Translations under genes and position numbers: made by a program
DNA from: Candidatus Melainabacteria bacterium
GTDB taxonomy: Bacteria; Cyanobacteriota; Vampirovibrionia; Gastranaerophilales; Gastranaerophilaceae
Length of the DNA stretch: 64,000 nt
Reading direction: 5' to 3'
Assembly: GCA_003258735.1 (NCBI GenBank)
Contig: QHME01000002.1
Location: 124,001-188,000, forward strand
The notes under the pieces: generated by a model
What the model was told of the DNA's origin: nothing
Database searches by the model: none
Seen by the model: the letters and a program-made list of their open reading frames with translations, nothing else
Shown here: one piece after another, positions 42,290 to 52,246 of the stretch
Numbering within the stretch: the first letter of the stretch is position 1
Layout: every line of letters begins with the position of its first letter

Positions 42290-43201
42290 ATGAATCAAGA
42301 GCAAGTAATCGAACTTAAAGTCGGACCACAAAATTCAAACCCAGCAAAAAATGAAGTTTTAGAACCATCTACAGACACAGTGCTAAAAGTTTATTTAAGA
42401 GAAATCTCAAATTACCCACAATTATCATTTGAAGAAGAAAAAGTTTTGGCTCAACAAATTGAACAAGGAGATTTAGAGGCTAAGCAAAAACTTATCCAAG
42501 CAAATTTAAAACTCGTTGTAACAATAGCAAGAAAAGCAATCCACATGTCAGCTTTACCAATCATCGACCTAATCCAAGAAGGCAACATGGGCTTGATGAT
42601 TGCCGCAGAAAAATACAATTACAAACTCGGCTATAGATTTTCAACTTATGCAGGCTGGTGGGTAAAACAAGCTATGTTCAAAGCAATTTCCGAGCAATCA
42701 CACTGTATGAAAATTCCTGTATATATCCAAGAAACATTATCCAAATTTTCAAAAGTGAAATCTAAAATGGAACAAGAGGTGAATACCCCTGTAAAAACTG
42801 AAGATGTTGCAAAAGAAATGAACATCGCACCTGATAAAATTGAAATGTTTTTATCAGCTTATACAAAAACAATTTCAATCGAAAACGGCCTAGAAAAAAA
42901 TGATGGCAAAGAACTGAATGTTGCAGATATTTTGGCAGATGATACCACACTTATTTCTGAAAATATTGAATTTCAAGCCCTAAAAAATGATTTAAACAAT
43001 GTTATTGAAACAACACTAAAAGAACGTGAACAAGAAGTTGTAAAAATGCGCTACGGACTGGGCGACACAGAACGTTATACATTAGAAGAAATCGGAAACA
43101 TTTACGGTGTGACAAAAGAATGTATCCGCCAAACCGAATTAAGAGCATTAAAAAAAATGAAAATGTCAGGTGCTGACCTATTATCCTGCTACATTTGCTA
43201 A
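42290..43201 (+). CDS. RNA polymerase sigma-70 family factor (group 2-like)
   Basis: A 303-residue factor with region 1.2 (LREISNYPQLSFEEE), 2.1-2.4 (ANLKLVVTIARKA, DLIQEGNMGLMIAAEKY, FSTYAGWWVKQAM), region 3 and a region 4 helix-turn-helix (TLEEIGNIYGVTKECIRQTELRAL). It lacks region 1.1 and is shorter than a primary RpoD. Region 4 has GVTKECIRQTE instead of the usual GVTRERIRQIE. It is therefore probably a group 2 or alternative factor. No anti-sigma gene is adjacent. AGAAGGAG precedes the ATG and a terminator follows. Confidence 0.88.
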   Translation: MNQEQVIELKVGPQNSNPAKNEVLEPSTDTVLKVYLREISNYPQLSFEEEKVLAQQIEQGDLEAKQKLIQANLKLVVTIARKAIHMSALPIIDLIQEGNMGLMIAAEKYNYKLGYRFSTYAGWWVKQAMFKAISEQSHCMKIPVYIQETLSKFSKVKSKMEQEVNTPVKTEDVAKEMNIAPDKIEMFLSAYTKTISIENGLEKNDGKELNVADILADDTTLISENIEFQALKNDLNNVIETTLKEREQEVVKMRYGLGDTERYTLEEIGNIYGVTKECIRQTELRALKKMKMSGADLLSCYIC

Positions 43202-43259
43202 TTTTGATTCATAAGTTTTATAAATCTACAAAATTTCTCGTGTTTATTTAATCATTCCC

Positions 43260-43285
43260 CCGTAATTTTCAATTACGGCTTTTTG
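43260..43285 (+). terminator. Intrinsic terminator after the sigma factor gene
   Basis: CCGTAATT (43260-43267), TTC, AATTACGG (43271-43278), then CTTTTTG. It lies 58 bases after the stop. Confidence 0.85.
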
Positions 43286-43290
43286 TTTTA

Positions 43291-43326
43291 TAACAAAAAC
43301 ACCACAAGCGCAATCACTTGTGGTGT
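43291..43326 (-). terminator. Intrinsic terminator after the 43354 gene
   Basis: ACACCACAAG (43299-43308) pairs with CTTGTGGTGT (43317-43326). On the minus strand it runs into GTTTTTGTTATAAA. Confidence 0.8.
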
Positions 43327-43353
43327 ACATTATAAATTTAAAACTATGGCTTA

Positions 43354-43710
43354 TTAAAAGAATGACTTGGTGCCTTTACCACCTGCATTCCAATAAGCAT
43401 TACCTTGACTTCTTTGTTTTGTTTGGATTCTTACCCTTGGAGTTTGCTTTGCAGGAACAGGAAGTCCTTCTGCTGCCGCATTTTGCGGAATCATATTAGA
43501 ATCCAATTTGCTAACCGGTGTGAATGTAGCTTCCATACCTGCTTGTCCAGGAACAGATACTTGCAAACCTGATGCATTAGTTGTTGGTGTAGATACTACA
43601 GGAACATTTGCATATTCAGATGCTGGCAATGGGTCTAACAACAACGGTTCAGTTGCATAAGCTGCTACCGAAAATGATATTAATGTTAGTAATAATGCTA
43701 ATTTTTTCAT
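43354..43710 (-). CDS. Small secreted protein, unknown
   Basis: The 118-residue precursor has a clear signal peptide (KKLALLLTLISFSVAAYA, cut about residue 19). The mature part is low in charged residues, rich in Pro, Thr and Ala, with a basic C-terminal stretch (RVRIQTKQRSQGNAYWNAGGKG). No domain recognised. TAGGAGC is upstream. A short hairpin ends the transcript. Confidence 0.7.
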   Translation of the reverse strand: MKKLALLLTLISFSVAAYATEPLLLDPLPASEYANVPVVSTPTTNASGLQVSVPGQAGMEATFTPVSKLDSNMIPQNAAAEGLPVPAKQTPRVRIQTKQRSQGNAYWNAGGKGTKSFF

Positions 43711-43825
43711 TTTGTTTTGCTCCTATTTATAATATATCGTTAATATACTTATATAACGTAATTGTATAAAAATCAAACATAAAAAAATTTGTTATATAAT
43801 ATTAAAAACTAAAGGAAACAAAAAA

Positions 43826-44668
43826 ATGCGCGAAAGACTACCTGAATTTTTAAAACGTCCAATAATTGATACTGATACGACAAGAAATGTACGTAAAATA
43901 TTAAAACACAATTGTTTAAATACCGTTTGTGAAAACGCTCGTTGCCCAAATAAAAACGAATGTTATACCAAAAACACCGCAACTTTTTTGATTATGGGGA
44001 ACAACTGTACAAGAAATTGCAGATACTGTAATATTTCGTGCAACAGACCTGAACCGCTTGACCCACAAGAGCCAAAGCATATTGCTAAAGCAGTCAAAGA
44101 CTTAGGTCTAAAATACGCAGTTATTACATCAGTAACTCGAGATGATTTGACGGATGGGGGAGCACAACATTTTGCAAACTGTATTTATGAAATTAGAAAA
44201 ATTTCACCTGATGTAAAAATCGAAATTTTAACTCCGGACTTCAAAAACAAAAAAGAAGCACTAGATATCATAATAAATGCTCATCCTGATGTTTTTAACC
44301 ACAATATTGAAACTGTCAGAGCAGTATTCAAGACCGCTCGTCCGCAAGGAAATTATGACACTTCATTAGATGTTTTGAAATACATCAAGCAAAATAGCGA
44401 CATTCAAACCAAATCAGGAATGATGATTGGACTTGGAGAAACTTTTGCCCAAGTAAAAGAAACAATTAAAGATTTATACTCTGTAGGATGCGATATTTTG
44501 ACAATAGGGCAATATATTCAACCGTCAAAAGAGCATTTGCCTGTAGCAAAATATTATAGCCTTGAGGAATACGAAGAATTAAAAAAACTTGCTGCATCAA
44601 TTGGAATAAAGAACTACCAAATCGGACCTCTTGTAAGAAGTTCTTATAATGCAGCAAGTCTTGTTTAA
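43826..44668 (+). CDS. lipA: Lipoyl synthase
   Basis: A 280-residue radical-SAM enzyme. The auxiliary cluster Cys are CENARCPNKNEC (C-x4-C-x5-C) and the SAM cluster is CTRNCRYC (C-x3-C-x2-C). The conserved C-terminal VRSSYNA supplies the Ser ligand of the auxiliary cluster. It inserts two sulphurs into protein-bound octanoate to make lipoyl groups (glycine cleavage or 2-oxoacid dehydrogenase complexes). AAAGGAAAC precedes the ATG. It stands alone and ends convergent with the OmpH-like gene. Confidence 0.97.
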   Translation: MRERLPEFLKRPIIDTDTTRNVRKILKHNCLNTVCENARCPNKNECYTKNTATFLIMGNNCTRNCRYCNISCNRPEPLDPQEPKHIAKAVKDLGLKYAVITSVTRDDLTDGGAQHFANCIYEIRKISPDVKIEILTPDFKNKKEALDIIINAHPDVFNHNIETVRAVFKTARPQGNYDTSLDVLKYIKQNSDIQTKSGMMIGLGETFAQVKETIKDLYSVGCDILTIGQYIQPSKEHLPVAKYYSLEEYEELKKLAASIGIKNYQIGPLVRSSYNAASLV

Positions 44669-44703
44669 ACAACCACAAAACCTTAATGATTGGAAAAACG
44701 AAA

Positions 44704-45165
44704 TTATTTCATTTGTTTAATAACATTTACAGTAATATCATCTCCACCAGAGATTACCATACCGGTTGGTAAAACAAGATTATAATTAGATTTTTTAGCC
44801 TCTTTAGAAATCATTGAGCGAATATGGTCATTAATTTTTGCGAGTTTTAATGAATATTCTTTATCCATATTTTTCTTTTTAGTTTCAATTTGTTGTCTAT
44901 AATTTGATTCTTTTTGGATAAGCTTTGACTTGTTATGCTCATTTAACAAATCATTTTGAGCTTTTGAAATAAGAGTGTTTAATTCTTCCATATCTTTATC
45001 TTGTGCACGTTTTAACTCTTGAATTTCGTTAGAATTTTCCAAAACTTGTGCAACATCAATCACAGCAACTTTGTATTTAGGAAAAGATACAGCAACATCA
45101 TTCATATTGTACCCAACACAAAAAACTAAGACACAAGCAATTACAAACCAAATATTAATTTTCAT
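44704..45165 (-). CDS. OmpH/Skp-like periplasmic protein
   Basis: The 153-residue protein has an N-terminal signal or anchor helix (INIWFVIACVLVFCVGYN), a KVAVIDVAQVLENS strand, a coiled-coil region (about 50-115, Glu/Lys/Gln-rich) and a C-terminal VLPTGMVISGGDDIT strand. This is the OmpH/Skp plan, a periplasmic chaperone for outer-membrane proteins. The presence fits a two-membrane envelope, as do the BamE-like and KdsC-like genes. AAAGGAAAG precedes the ATG. Confidence 0.78.
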   Translation of the reverse strand: MKINIWFVIACVLVFCVGYNMNDVAVSFPKYKVAVIDVAQVLENSNEIQELKRAQDKDMEELNTLISKAQNDLLNEHNKSKLIQKESNYRQQIETKKKNMDKEYSLKLAKINDHIRSMISKEAKKSNYNLVLPTGMVISGGDDITVNVIKQMK

Positions 45166-45249
45166 TTTACCCTACTTTCCTTTCTGATTACTGACAAAAT
45201 AAGACAAACCAAAAAATTCTAAAATCAGACAGACGGATAAAATTTGTGC

Positions 45250-45280
45250 ATAAAAAAATATCTCCTTGAGGAGATATTAA
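45250..45280 (-). terminator. Intrinsic terminator after the 45339 gene
   Basis: AATATCTCC (45258-45266), TTGA, GGAGATATT (45271-45279). On the minus strand a U run follows (A run at 45253-45259 on plus). Confidence 0.8.
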
Positions 45281-45338
45281 ATAGGAAAATAGTAAACAAA
45301 AGGAAGGAAAATTTTAAACTTTTTTGAGAAATCTTATA

Positions 45339-45869
45339 TTATGCAAAAATACTTTTTAATGGTTCAACATCATTATGTTCTTCTTTTTTATCCGGTTTTC
45401 CACCAAGAAGTTCACCGTTATAAAATGGATTTGAACCATCTTTATCTTTAGCTGTTGCAGCTGCAAAAATACTCATAAAATGAGTGGCTGAAGTTGTTTC
45501 GGCAGCTTTTTGAGTTTCTGTTACAACCTCATTAACCGCCGGCATATATTTACCATCAACTTGTTTTGTAATTGCAGCTTGAGAATTTAGATATTTTATA
45601 GAATTTAAAGTTGCTTCATTAAATTGAAATTGCAAAGCATTATTCATCGCAATTTGCTTTTGAACATTAGTATCAATTTTACCTTGATACAAGTCAACCC
45701 CTAATTCAACAGGTTTTGCAACTGAATTAACTCTTTGAGTAGTAGCAGAATTTGTATATTGGGAATTTTTTTGGGCAGCACGGCGTAAAATTTCAGTAGA
45801 AACATCTTTTAAGATAGATGTATCAATGCCGTTTTTGTATAATGAATTGTAGTTTACGTTTAAACCCAT
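45339..45869 (-). CDS. Unrecognised Asn/Gln-rich protein
   Basis: The 176-residue protein starts MGLNVNYNSLYKNGIDTS, without signal peptide or membrane helix. It is rich in Asn, Gln, Thr and Ala, with a helical middle (IAMNNALQFQFNEATLNSI) and a polar tail. The N-terminus resembles the Asn-rich starts of other lineage proteins here. AAAAGGGATA precedes the ATG and a terminator follows, supporting a real gene. No function can be proposed. Confidence 0.65.
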   Translation of the reverse strand: MGLNVNYNSLYKNGIDTSILKDVSTEILRRAAQKNSQYTNSATTQRVNSVAKPVELGVDLYQGKIDTNVQKQIAMNNALQFQFNEATLNSIKYLNSQAAITKQVDGKYMPAVNEVVTETQKAAETTSATHFMSIFAAATAKDKDGSNPFYNGELLGGKPDKKEEHNDVEPLKSIFA

Positions 45870-45981
45870 TAGACTTATCCCTTTTGTTTCCTTACAAATA
45901 TATATTCGGCATATCTTTGTAAAAACTTTAGGACAGCTATATTAGTTGTTAAGATTTTGTTACATTTTCATTATTTGGATT

Positions 45982-46011
45982 AAAAAAAGACCGACATTAA
46001 TATCGGTCTTT
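45982..46011 (-). terminator. Intrinsic terminator after the 46030 gene
   Basis: AAAGACCGA (45986-45994) and TCGGTCTTT (46003-46011) form the stem. A U run follows on the minus strand. Confidence 0.85.
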
Positions 46012-46029
46012 GGATAAACTTTAATAAAC

Positions 46030-46377
46030 TTAAAATGGTTTTGTTTGATTTAACTTTAATCTCAAATCTCTAAATCTTGCAATGTCTTCTTGTGTTTTAC
46101 CGGAATCTTTGAAAACAGCTTGAGATGTCGGATGAACCATCAAAACATAATCCATGTGAATTTCTAAGAAATTATATCTTCTTGGTGATTGATTACCTAC
46201 TCTTGGATAAATTTCAGCATTTGTAACTGCCAAGAATCTTCTTTCTTTATCATTCAATAAATCTGTCAACTCGCGGTTTGTGTTTGTATATTTTGAAACA
46301 TGCACAACCCCTTTGATATCATGGTCTGCGGTTAAAATAGTAACCTCTATAGGTACTGTATCACTATGTTTTGCCAT
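46030..46377 (-). CDS. Conserved-looking small cytoplasmic protein, unknown
   Basis: The 115-residue protein begins MAKHSDTVPIEVTILTADHD and has alternating strands (DIKGVVHVSKY, ERRFLAVTNAEIY, YNFLEIHMDYVLMVHP), a compact beta-rich fold. No signal peptide. It resembles small uncharacterised proteins; no known motif. AGAAGGAAT precedes the ATG. Confidence 0.7.
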   Translation of the reverse strand: MAKHSDTVPIEVTILTADHDIKGVVHVSKYTNTNRELTDLLNDKERRFLAVTNAEIYPRVGNQSPRRYNFLEIHMDYVLMVHPTSQAVFKDSGKTQEDIARFRDLRLKLNQTKPF

Positions 46378-46439
46378 ATTTATATATTCCTTCTTCTCTT
46401 CTTTTCAGTATATTATATTTTTCTAAACTTGTCTATATA

Positions 46440-47312
46440 TTAAATTTTATCAACATGTTTGCGAAATCTGCCACCATAAGTTTCGTGCACATCAACAACA
46501 GCTACAAACGCATTAGGGTCAATGTCTTTTATAATTTCAAGCATTTTCGGCAATTCTAATCTTGTAATAACACAATAAATCAAATCCTTATCCTGTCCGG
46601 AATATCCTCCAATACCCTTTAGATAAGTTACACTGATATCAAGTTTTTCAATCAAAGCATTACCGATTGAACCGGCATCATCGCTGATAATTCGGACAGA
46701 TTTTGAACTGTTCAAACCTTCCATCACGATGTCGATAACTTTTGATGCGACAAAGTATGTCAAAATTGAATACATTGCGCTTTCCCAACCGAAGACCTTG
46801 CCTGCAACCAAATAGATAAACAGGTTCAAGCCCATAATAAATTCACCGACAGAACAACCAAACTTTTTAGATACCAAAAGTGAAAGAATTTCTGTTCCAT
46901 CAAGAGATGCTTCGTTTTTCAAAATTAATCCAACACCCGCACCCAAAACAATACCACCGAAAACCGTAGATAAAAGGATATCATTTGTTACTTTGTAGCT
47001 GTGGAAAAAATTTAGTGCAAGCGCCAATATAACGTTTGCATAAGCAGTTTGCAAAACAAACATTTTGCCCATCTTTTTAAATGCAAGTACAATAAATGGT
47101 AAGTTTAAAACAATAACCAACAACCCTAAATTCCATTTTGTAACATGGCTGATAATCATTGAAATACCGATTACACCACCATCAATAACGGAATTAGGAA
47201 CTAAAAATGCCTCTAGCGCAAAACCTGCGACAATTGCACCAAATGTTATAAATAAAAAATTTTTTAATACCTTTAAGATTATATCTTTTTTTGAAGACTC
47301 GTTTGTTGGCAT
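46440..47312 (-). CDS. YitT family membrane protein
   Basis: The 290-residue protein has about five membrane helices in the first 200 residues (AVAGFALEAFLVPN-type GAIVAGFALEAFLVPNSVIDGGVIG, in parts), then a DUF2179 cytoplasmic domain (about 205-288: YLKGIGGYSGQDKDLIYCVITR, DPNAFVAVVDVHETYGG). The family role is unsettled. It starts three bases after cdaA and closes the lysA-cdaA-yitT operon. Confidence 0.88.
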   Translation of the reverse strand: MPTNESSKKDIILKVLKNFLFITFGAIVAGFALEAFLVPNSVIDGGVIGISMIISHVTKWNLGLLVIVLNLPFIVLAFKKMGKMFVLQTAYANVILALALNFFHSYKVTNDILLSTVFGGIVLGAGVGLILKNEASLDGTEILSLLVSKKFGCSVGEFIMGLNLFIYLVAGKVFGWESAMYSILTYFVASKVIDIVMEGLNSSKSVRIISDDAGSIGNALIEKLDISVTYLKGIGGYSGQDKDLIYCVITRLELPKMLEIIKDIDPNAFVAVVDVHETYGGRFRKHVDKI

Positions 47313-47315
47313 AAA

Positions 47316-48221
47316 TTACTTCCTATCTTTTTTCAAAGTAACTAAATTTTCCAAATTAAAAATAGATTTCTTTTCTTGTTGTTCAGGCTTTTTATATCCT
47401 AAAATATTTTCTAAATCTGCCTTCAAAGTAGGGATATCATCATATTTCTTCAATGTTCCATCCAGTGTAACCGAAACATCTCCTGTTTCTTCAGAAACAA
47501 CAAGACATGCAGCATTACTTGTTTCAGTCATACCAATTGCAGCTCTGTGACGAGTTCCATATTTCCAACTTAATTTAGGATCATCCGTCAAAGGTAACAA
47601 AACCCCAGCTGAAATAATTTTTGAACCGCTAATAACAACTGCGCCATCATGAAGTGGTGTATTTACATGGAAAATTGTCAATAATAATTCTGTAGAAACG
47701 TCTGCATTCAACCTTGTTCCAACATCGTGATAAGTATTACTCAAATCATTTTGAAAAACAATCAACGCACCTGTGTGAGATTTTGACAAATATTTAACCG
47801 CTTCAATAATTTCTTTTATAACGTCAATTGATTTGTTTGATTCGTCATTTTTATCACTTTCAAATAGTCTTTTAAAAAAGTCAATCTGACCAAGATAGCC
47901 CAAAAATCTTCTAAGTTCCGGTTGGAAGATTACAATCAAACTGAGGGCAACCAATGTAACAATTGAACGAATGAACACACCTAAAATTGTTAAATCCAAT
48001 GCTACTAAAATTTCACTCAAAATCCACAAGAAAACAAGTGCTACAGCACCTTTAACAAATTTTTCAGAGTTAGTATTTTTGATAAATTTTTGATAAAAAA
48101 CTATTAATATTGCCGCAATAATGAATATTTCAAAGATATTTTTCCAACCGAAGGTATCTTTGATATAAATATGCCAACTGCCTATGAAATTTTGAAACAA
48201 CATTAATAAATCTTCTATCAT
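47316..48221 (-). CDS. cdaA: Diadenylate cyclase (CdaA/DacA)
   Basis: The 301-residue enzyme has three N-terminal membrane helices (about 28-45, 58-76, 78-100) and a DisA_N cyclase domain with the ATP-binding motifs DGA (192-194) and RHR (224-226). QPELRRFLG (100-108) matches the CdaA linker. It condenses two ATP to c-di-AMP, which controls potassium, osmolyte and envelope homeostasis. CdaR and GlmM, partners in Firmicutes, are not here; the gene overlaps lysA (ATGA). Confidence 0.95.
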   Translation of the reverse strand: MIEDLLMLFQNFIGSWHIYIKDTFGWKNIFEIFIIAAILIVFYQKFIKNTNSEKFVKGAVALVFLWILSEILVALDLTILGVFIRSIVTLVALSLIVIFQPELRRFLGYLGQIDFFKRLFESDKNDESNKSIDVIKEIIEAVKYLSKSHTGALIVFQNDLSNTYHDVGTRLNADVSTELLLTIFHVNTPLHDGAVVISGSKIISAGVLLPLTDDPKLSWKYGTRHRAAIGMTETSNAACLVVSEETGDVSVTLDGTLKKYDDIPTLKADLENILGYKKPEQQEKKSIFNLENLVTLKKDRK

Positions 48222-49549
48222 TTCTTTAACCTGTCAGGAATTACATCGTGTCTTACCAAATCATCTAATGTCTCTCTATTGATAATAATATCAGATTGAG
48301 AATTATTTACAAGTACCATTGCCGGTTTTTGTACGCGGTTATAATTAGATGCCATTGAGTAGTTATATGCACCTGTATTATATACACACAAAATATCACC
48401 TTCACTCGGTTCAGGTAATTCAATATCTTTAATCAAAATGTCACCTGACTCGCAGAATCTGCCGGCAATGGTTACTTTTTCTAATTTTGCATTCTCTTTT
48501 TTATTTGCAATTTCAGCCATATATTCAGCCTGATACATTGATGGACGAGGATTGTCTGCCATACCACCATCAATTGCGACATATTTTGTACCATGTGGAA
48601 CTTGTTTAGAACTTCCAAGTGTATACAAAGTTACACCAGAAGTTGAAATAATACTTCTTCCAGGTTCTAAAAATATTGTCGGTGCCTCAATATTGTATTT
48701 AGAAATCACCTCATTTAGTTTATTCACAATCAATTCACCGATTTCATAAGTTGATGGTGGAACATCTTTTTGTGTATATTTTACGCCAAGTCCGCCACCT
48801 ATATTGATTTCATCCAATTTTAAACCGAATTTTTCATCTAATCTTGCAATTTCTCTTGCTAAAATTTCAATTTCATCAGGATAAATACTTGTTTCAAAAA
48901 TTTGCGACCCAATATGAGCATGTAAACCGTGAAGACGAATATTTTTGTATTCATTTTGAATAAGTTCAACCGCATCATCAATTTGAGTCAAATCAAAACC
49001 AAATTTTGAGTCTAAATGCCCTGTTTGAATATACTCGTGGGTGTGACATTCAATTCCAGGAGTTATTCTCAATAAAATATCTGCTATTTTACCTTTTGAT
49101 TGAGCGATTTCATCCAATAAAGCAAGTTCAAAGAAATTATCTACAGAAATTCTACCAACACCGACATCTAGTGCCAAAGACAACTCGTCAAAAGATTTGT
49201 TGCTACCATTAAATAAAACATTAGACATATTAACACCTGTTTTATAAACAGTGTAAATTTCTCCGCCAGAAACTACATCAAACCCAAATCCTTCTTCATC
49301 TAAAATTTTCGAAATTGCACTTGTACAAAGAGCCTTTGAGGCATACATCATACGAGTTTTCGGATATTTTAAAAAAGCCTGTTTGTAATCTTTACAAATA
49401 GAGCGCAATGTTTTTTCATCAATAACATAAAGCGGAGTTTCATATTTTTCAGCAAGTTTAACCACATCACAGCCACCGATTTCCATATTTCCGGCATCAT
49501 TGATTTTTGTTGAAATGGGTTTTATAAATTGGTTCGTACTTGATGTCAT
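48218..49549 (-). CDS. lysA: Diaminopimelate decarboxylase
   Basis: A 443-residue fold-type III PLP enzyme. The PLP lysine is in MMYASKAL, the Gly-rich phosphate site in INIGGGLGVKY, and substrate residues in EPGRSI and RFCESGD. It converts meso-DAP to lysine, the last step of the pathway that lysC and dapF feed. AAGGAGC precedes the ATG. The overlap with cdaA links lysine/peptidoglycan precursor supply to c-di-AMP at least in expression. Confidence 0.96.
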   Translation of the reverse strand: MTSSTNQFIKPISTKINDAGNMEIGGCDVVKLAEKYETPLYVIDEKTLRSICKDYKQAFLKYPKTRMMYASKALCTSAISKILDEEGFGFDVVSGGEIYTVYKTGVNMSNVLFNGSNKSFDELSLALDVGVGRISVDNFFELALLDEIAQSKGKIADILLRITPGIECHTHEYIQTGHLDSKFGFDLTQIDDAVELIQNEYKNIRLHGLHAHIGSQIFETSIYPDEIEILAREIARLDEKFGLKLDEINIGGGLGVKYTQKDVPPSTYEIGELIVNKLNEVISKYNIEAPTIFLEPGRSIISTSGVTLYTLGSSKQVPHGTKYVAIDGGMADNPRPSMYQAEYMAEIANKKENAKLEKVTIAGRFCESGDILIKDIELPEPSEGDILCVYNTGAYNYSMASNYNRVQKPAMVLVNNSQSDIIINRETLDDLVRHDVIPDRLKK

Positions 49550-49627
49550 TAATTGCTCCTTTTATTGTCTGTCTTTTATTTATAATAACATAACCAAAAC
49601 TGGGTTTACATACTACATTTCTTGTAT

Positions 49628-49951
49628 CTAGTAAGAAAAATACTTGTCAAAATCCACATCGTCAAAACTGCAAAGTAAACGAAAAATTTCATCATCTTCA
49701 TCCATACGTTGAAAATTGTATTCATTAAACTTCCAATATTTCGGATTTATACCTTTGACAGTTACAATATCGTGCTCTTTTAAGATATTCAATTTCTTTT
49801 TCACAATATCAGAAGGTAACCCAACAAGTTTAGCAAGTTCCACCGCAGTAATACCTTCGGCTGACGAGCATTTTTCAGGAGTCAAAAACATCAATTCCAG
49901 CCCAACAGACTTCAAATCCTTATCTTCTTCGTTTTGGTCATAACTTGCCAT
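49628..49951 (-). CDS. Small winged-helix DNA-binding protein, unknown
   Basis: The 107-residue protein has a helix-turn-helix of winged type (ITAVELAKLVGLPSDIVKKKLNILKEHDIVTVKG), acidic ends and no effector domain. It resembles MarR/ArsR-like DNA-binding cores but lacks clear family marks. No strong ribosome-binding site. It lies after dnaK on the same strand, separated by a repeat and a terminator. Confidence 0.65.
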   Translation of the reverse strand: MASYDQNEEDKDLKSVGLELMFLTPEKCSSAEGITAVELAKLVGLPSDIVKKKLNILKEHDIVTVKGINPKYWKFNEYNFQRMDEDDEIFRLLCSFDDVDFDKYFSY

Positions 49952-50026
49952 ATCAATATGATAACCAAAATAGATTACGAAAATATCCTATATTTGTAGG
50001 AAATGGTGAGGGTAAACTGGTCTGTT

Positions 50027-50080
50027 TTATTTTAGATTCCGAAACAAGTTCGGAATGACATATAAAAAGTAGTGTGGGGA
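50027..50080. repeat. Dispersed palindromic repeat near dnaK
   Basis: TTCCGAA-ACAAG-TTCGGAA (50037-50055) followed by TGACA. It shares the core with the copies at 2035, 13373, 19282 and 26833, and sits between the dnaK terminator and the winged-helix gene. Confidence 0.75.
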
Positions 50081-50105
50081 AACCGAAGTGTCCCAACAAA
50101 CGATT

Positions 50106-50137
50106 CAAAAAAAGGATGGAACATACGTTCCATCCTT
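50106..50137 (-). terminator. Intrinsic terminator after dnaK
   Basis: AAGGATGGAAC (50112-50122), ATAC, GTTCCATCCTT (50127-50137). On the minus strand TTTTTTT follows. Confidence 0.9.
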
Positions 50138-50160
50138 CGTAAGAATATATGTGAAAAAGA

Positions 50161-52029
<1,869 letters not shown>

Positions 52030-52180
52030 TTAATATACTCTTTTTTCTATATTATTGTTATAACACCCATTTTTGAAAATCTTAAAAAAATAAACAAAAA
52101 ATTAACATTTCAAAAATTCTTGACCAAAATTTTAAGGTGACTTAATCAACATTGATAGACTATAAATAGCAAAAATAAAA

Positions 52181-52207
52181 AAGGTTAGATTTTATACTCT
52201 CTAACCT
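52181..52207 (-). terminator. Intrinsic terminator after the 52247 gene
   Basis: AGGTTAGA (52182-52189) pairs with TCTAACCT (52200-52207). A U-rich tract follows on the minus strand. Confidence 0.8.
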
Positions 52208-52246
52208 AATAATTTTCATTAACCGAACAACATATTTACCCCTAGA

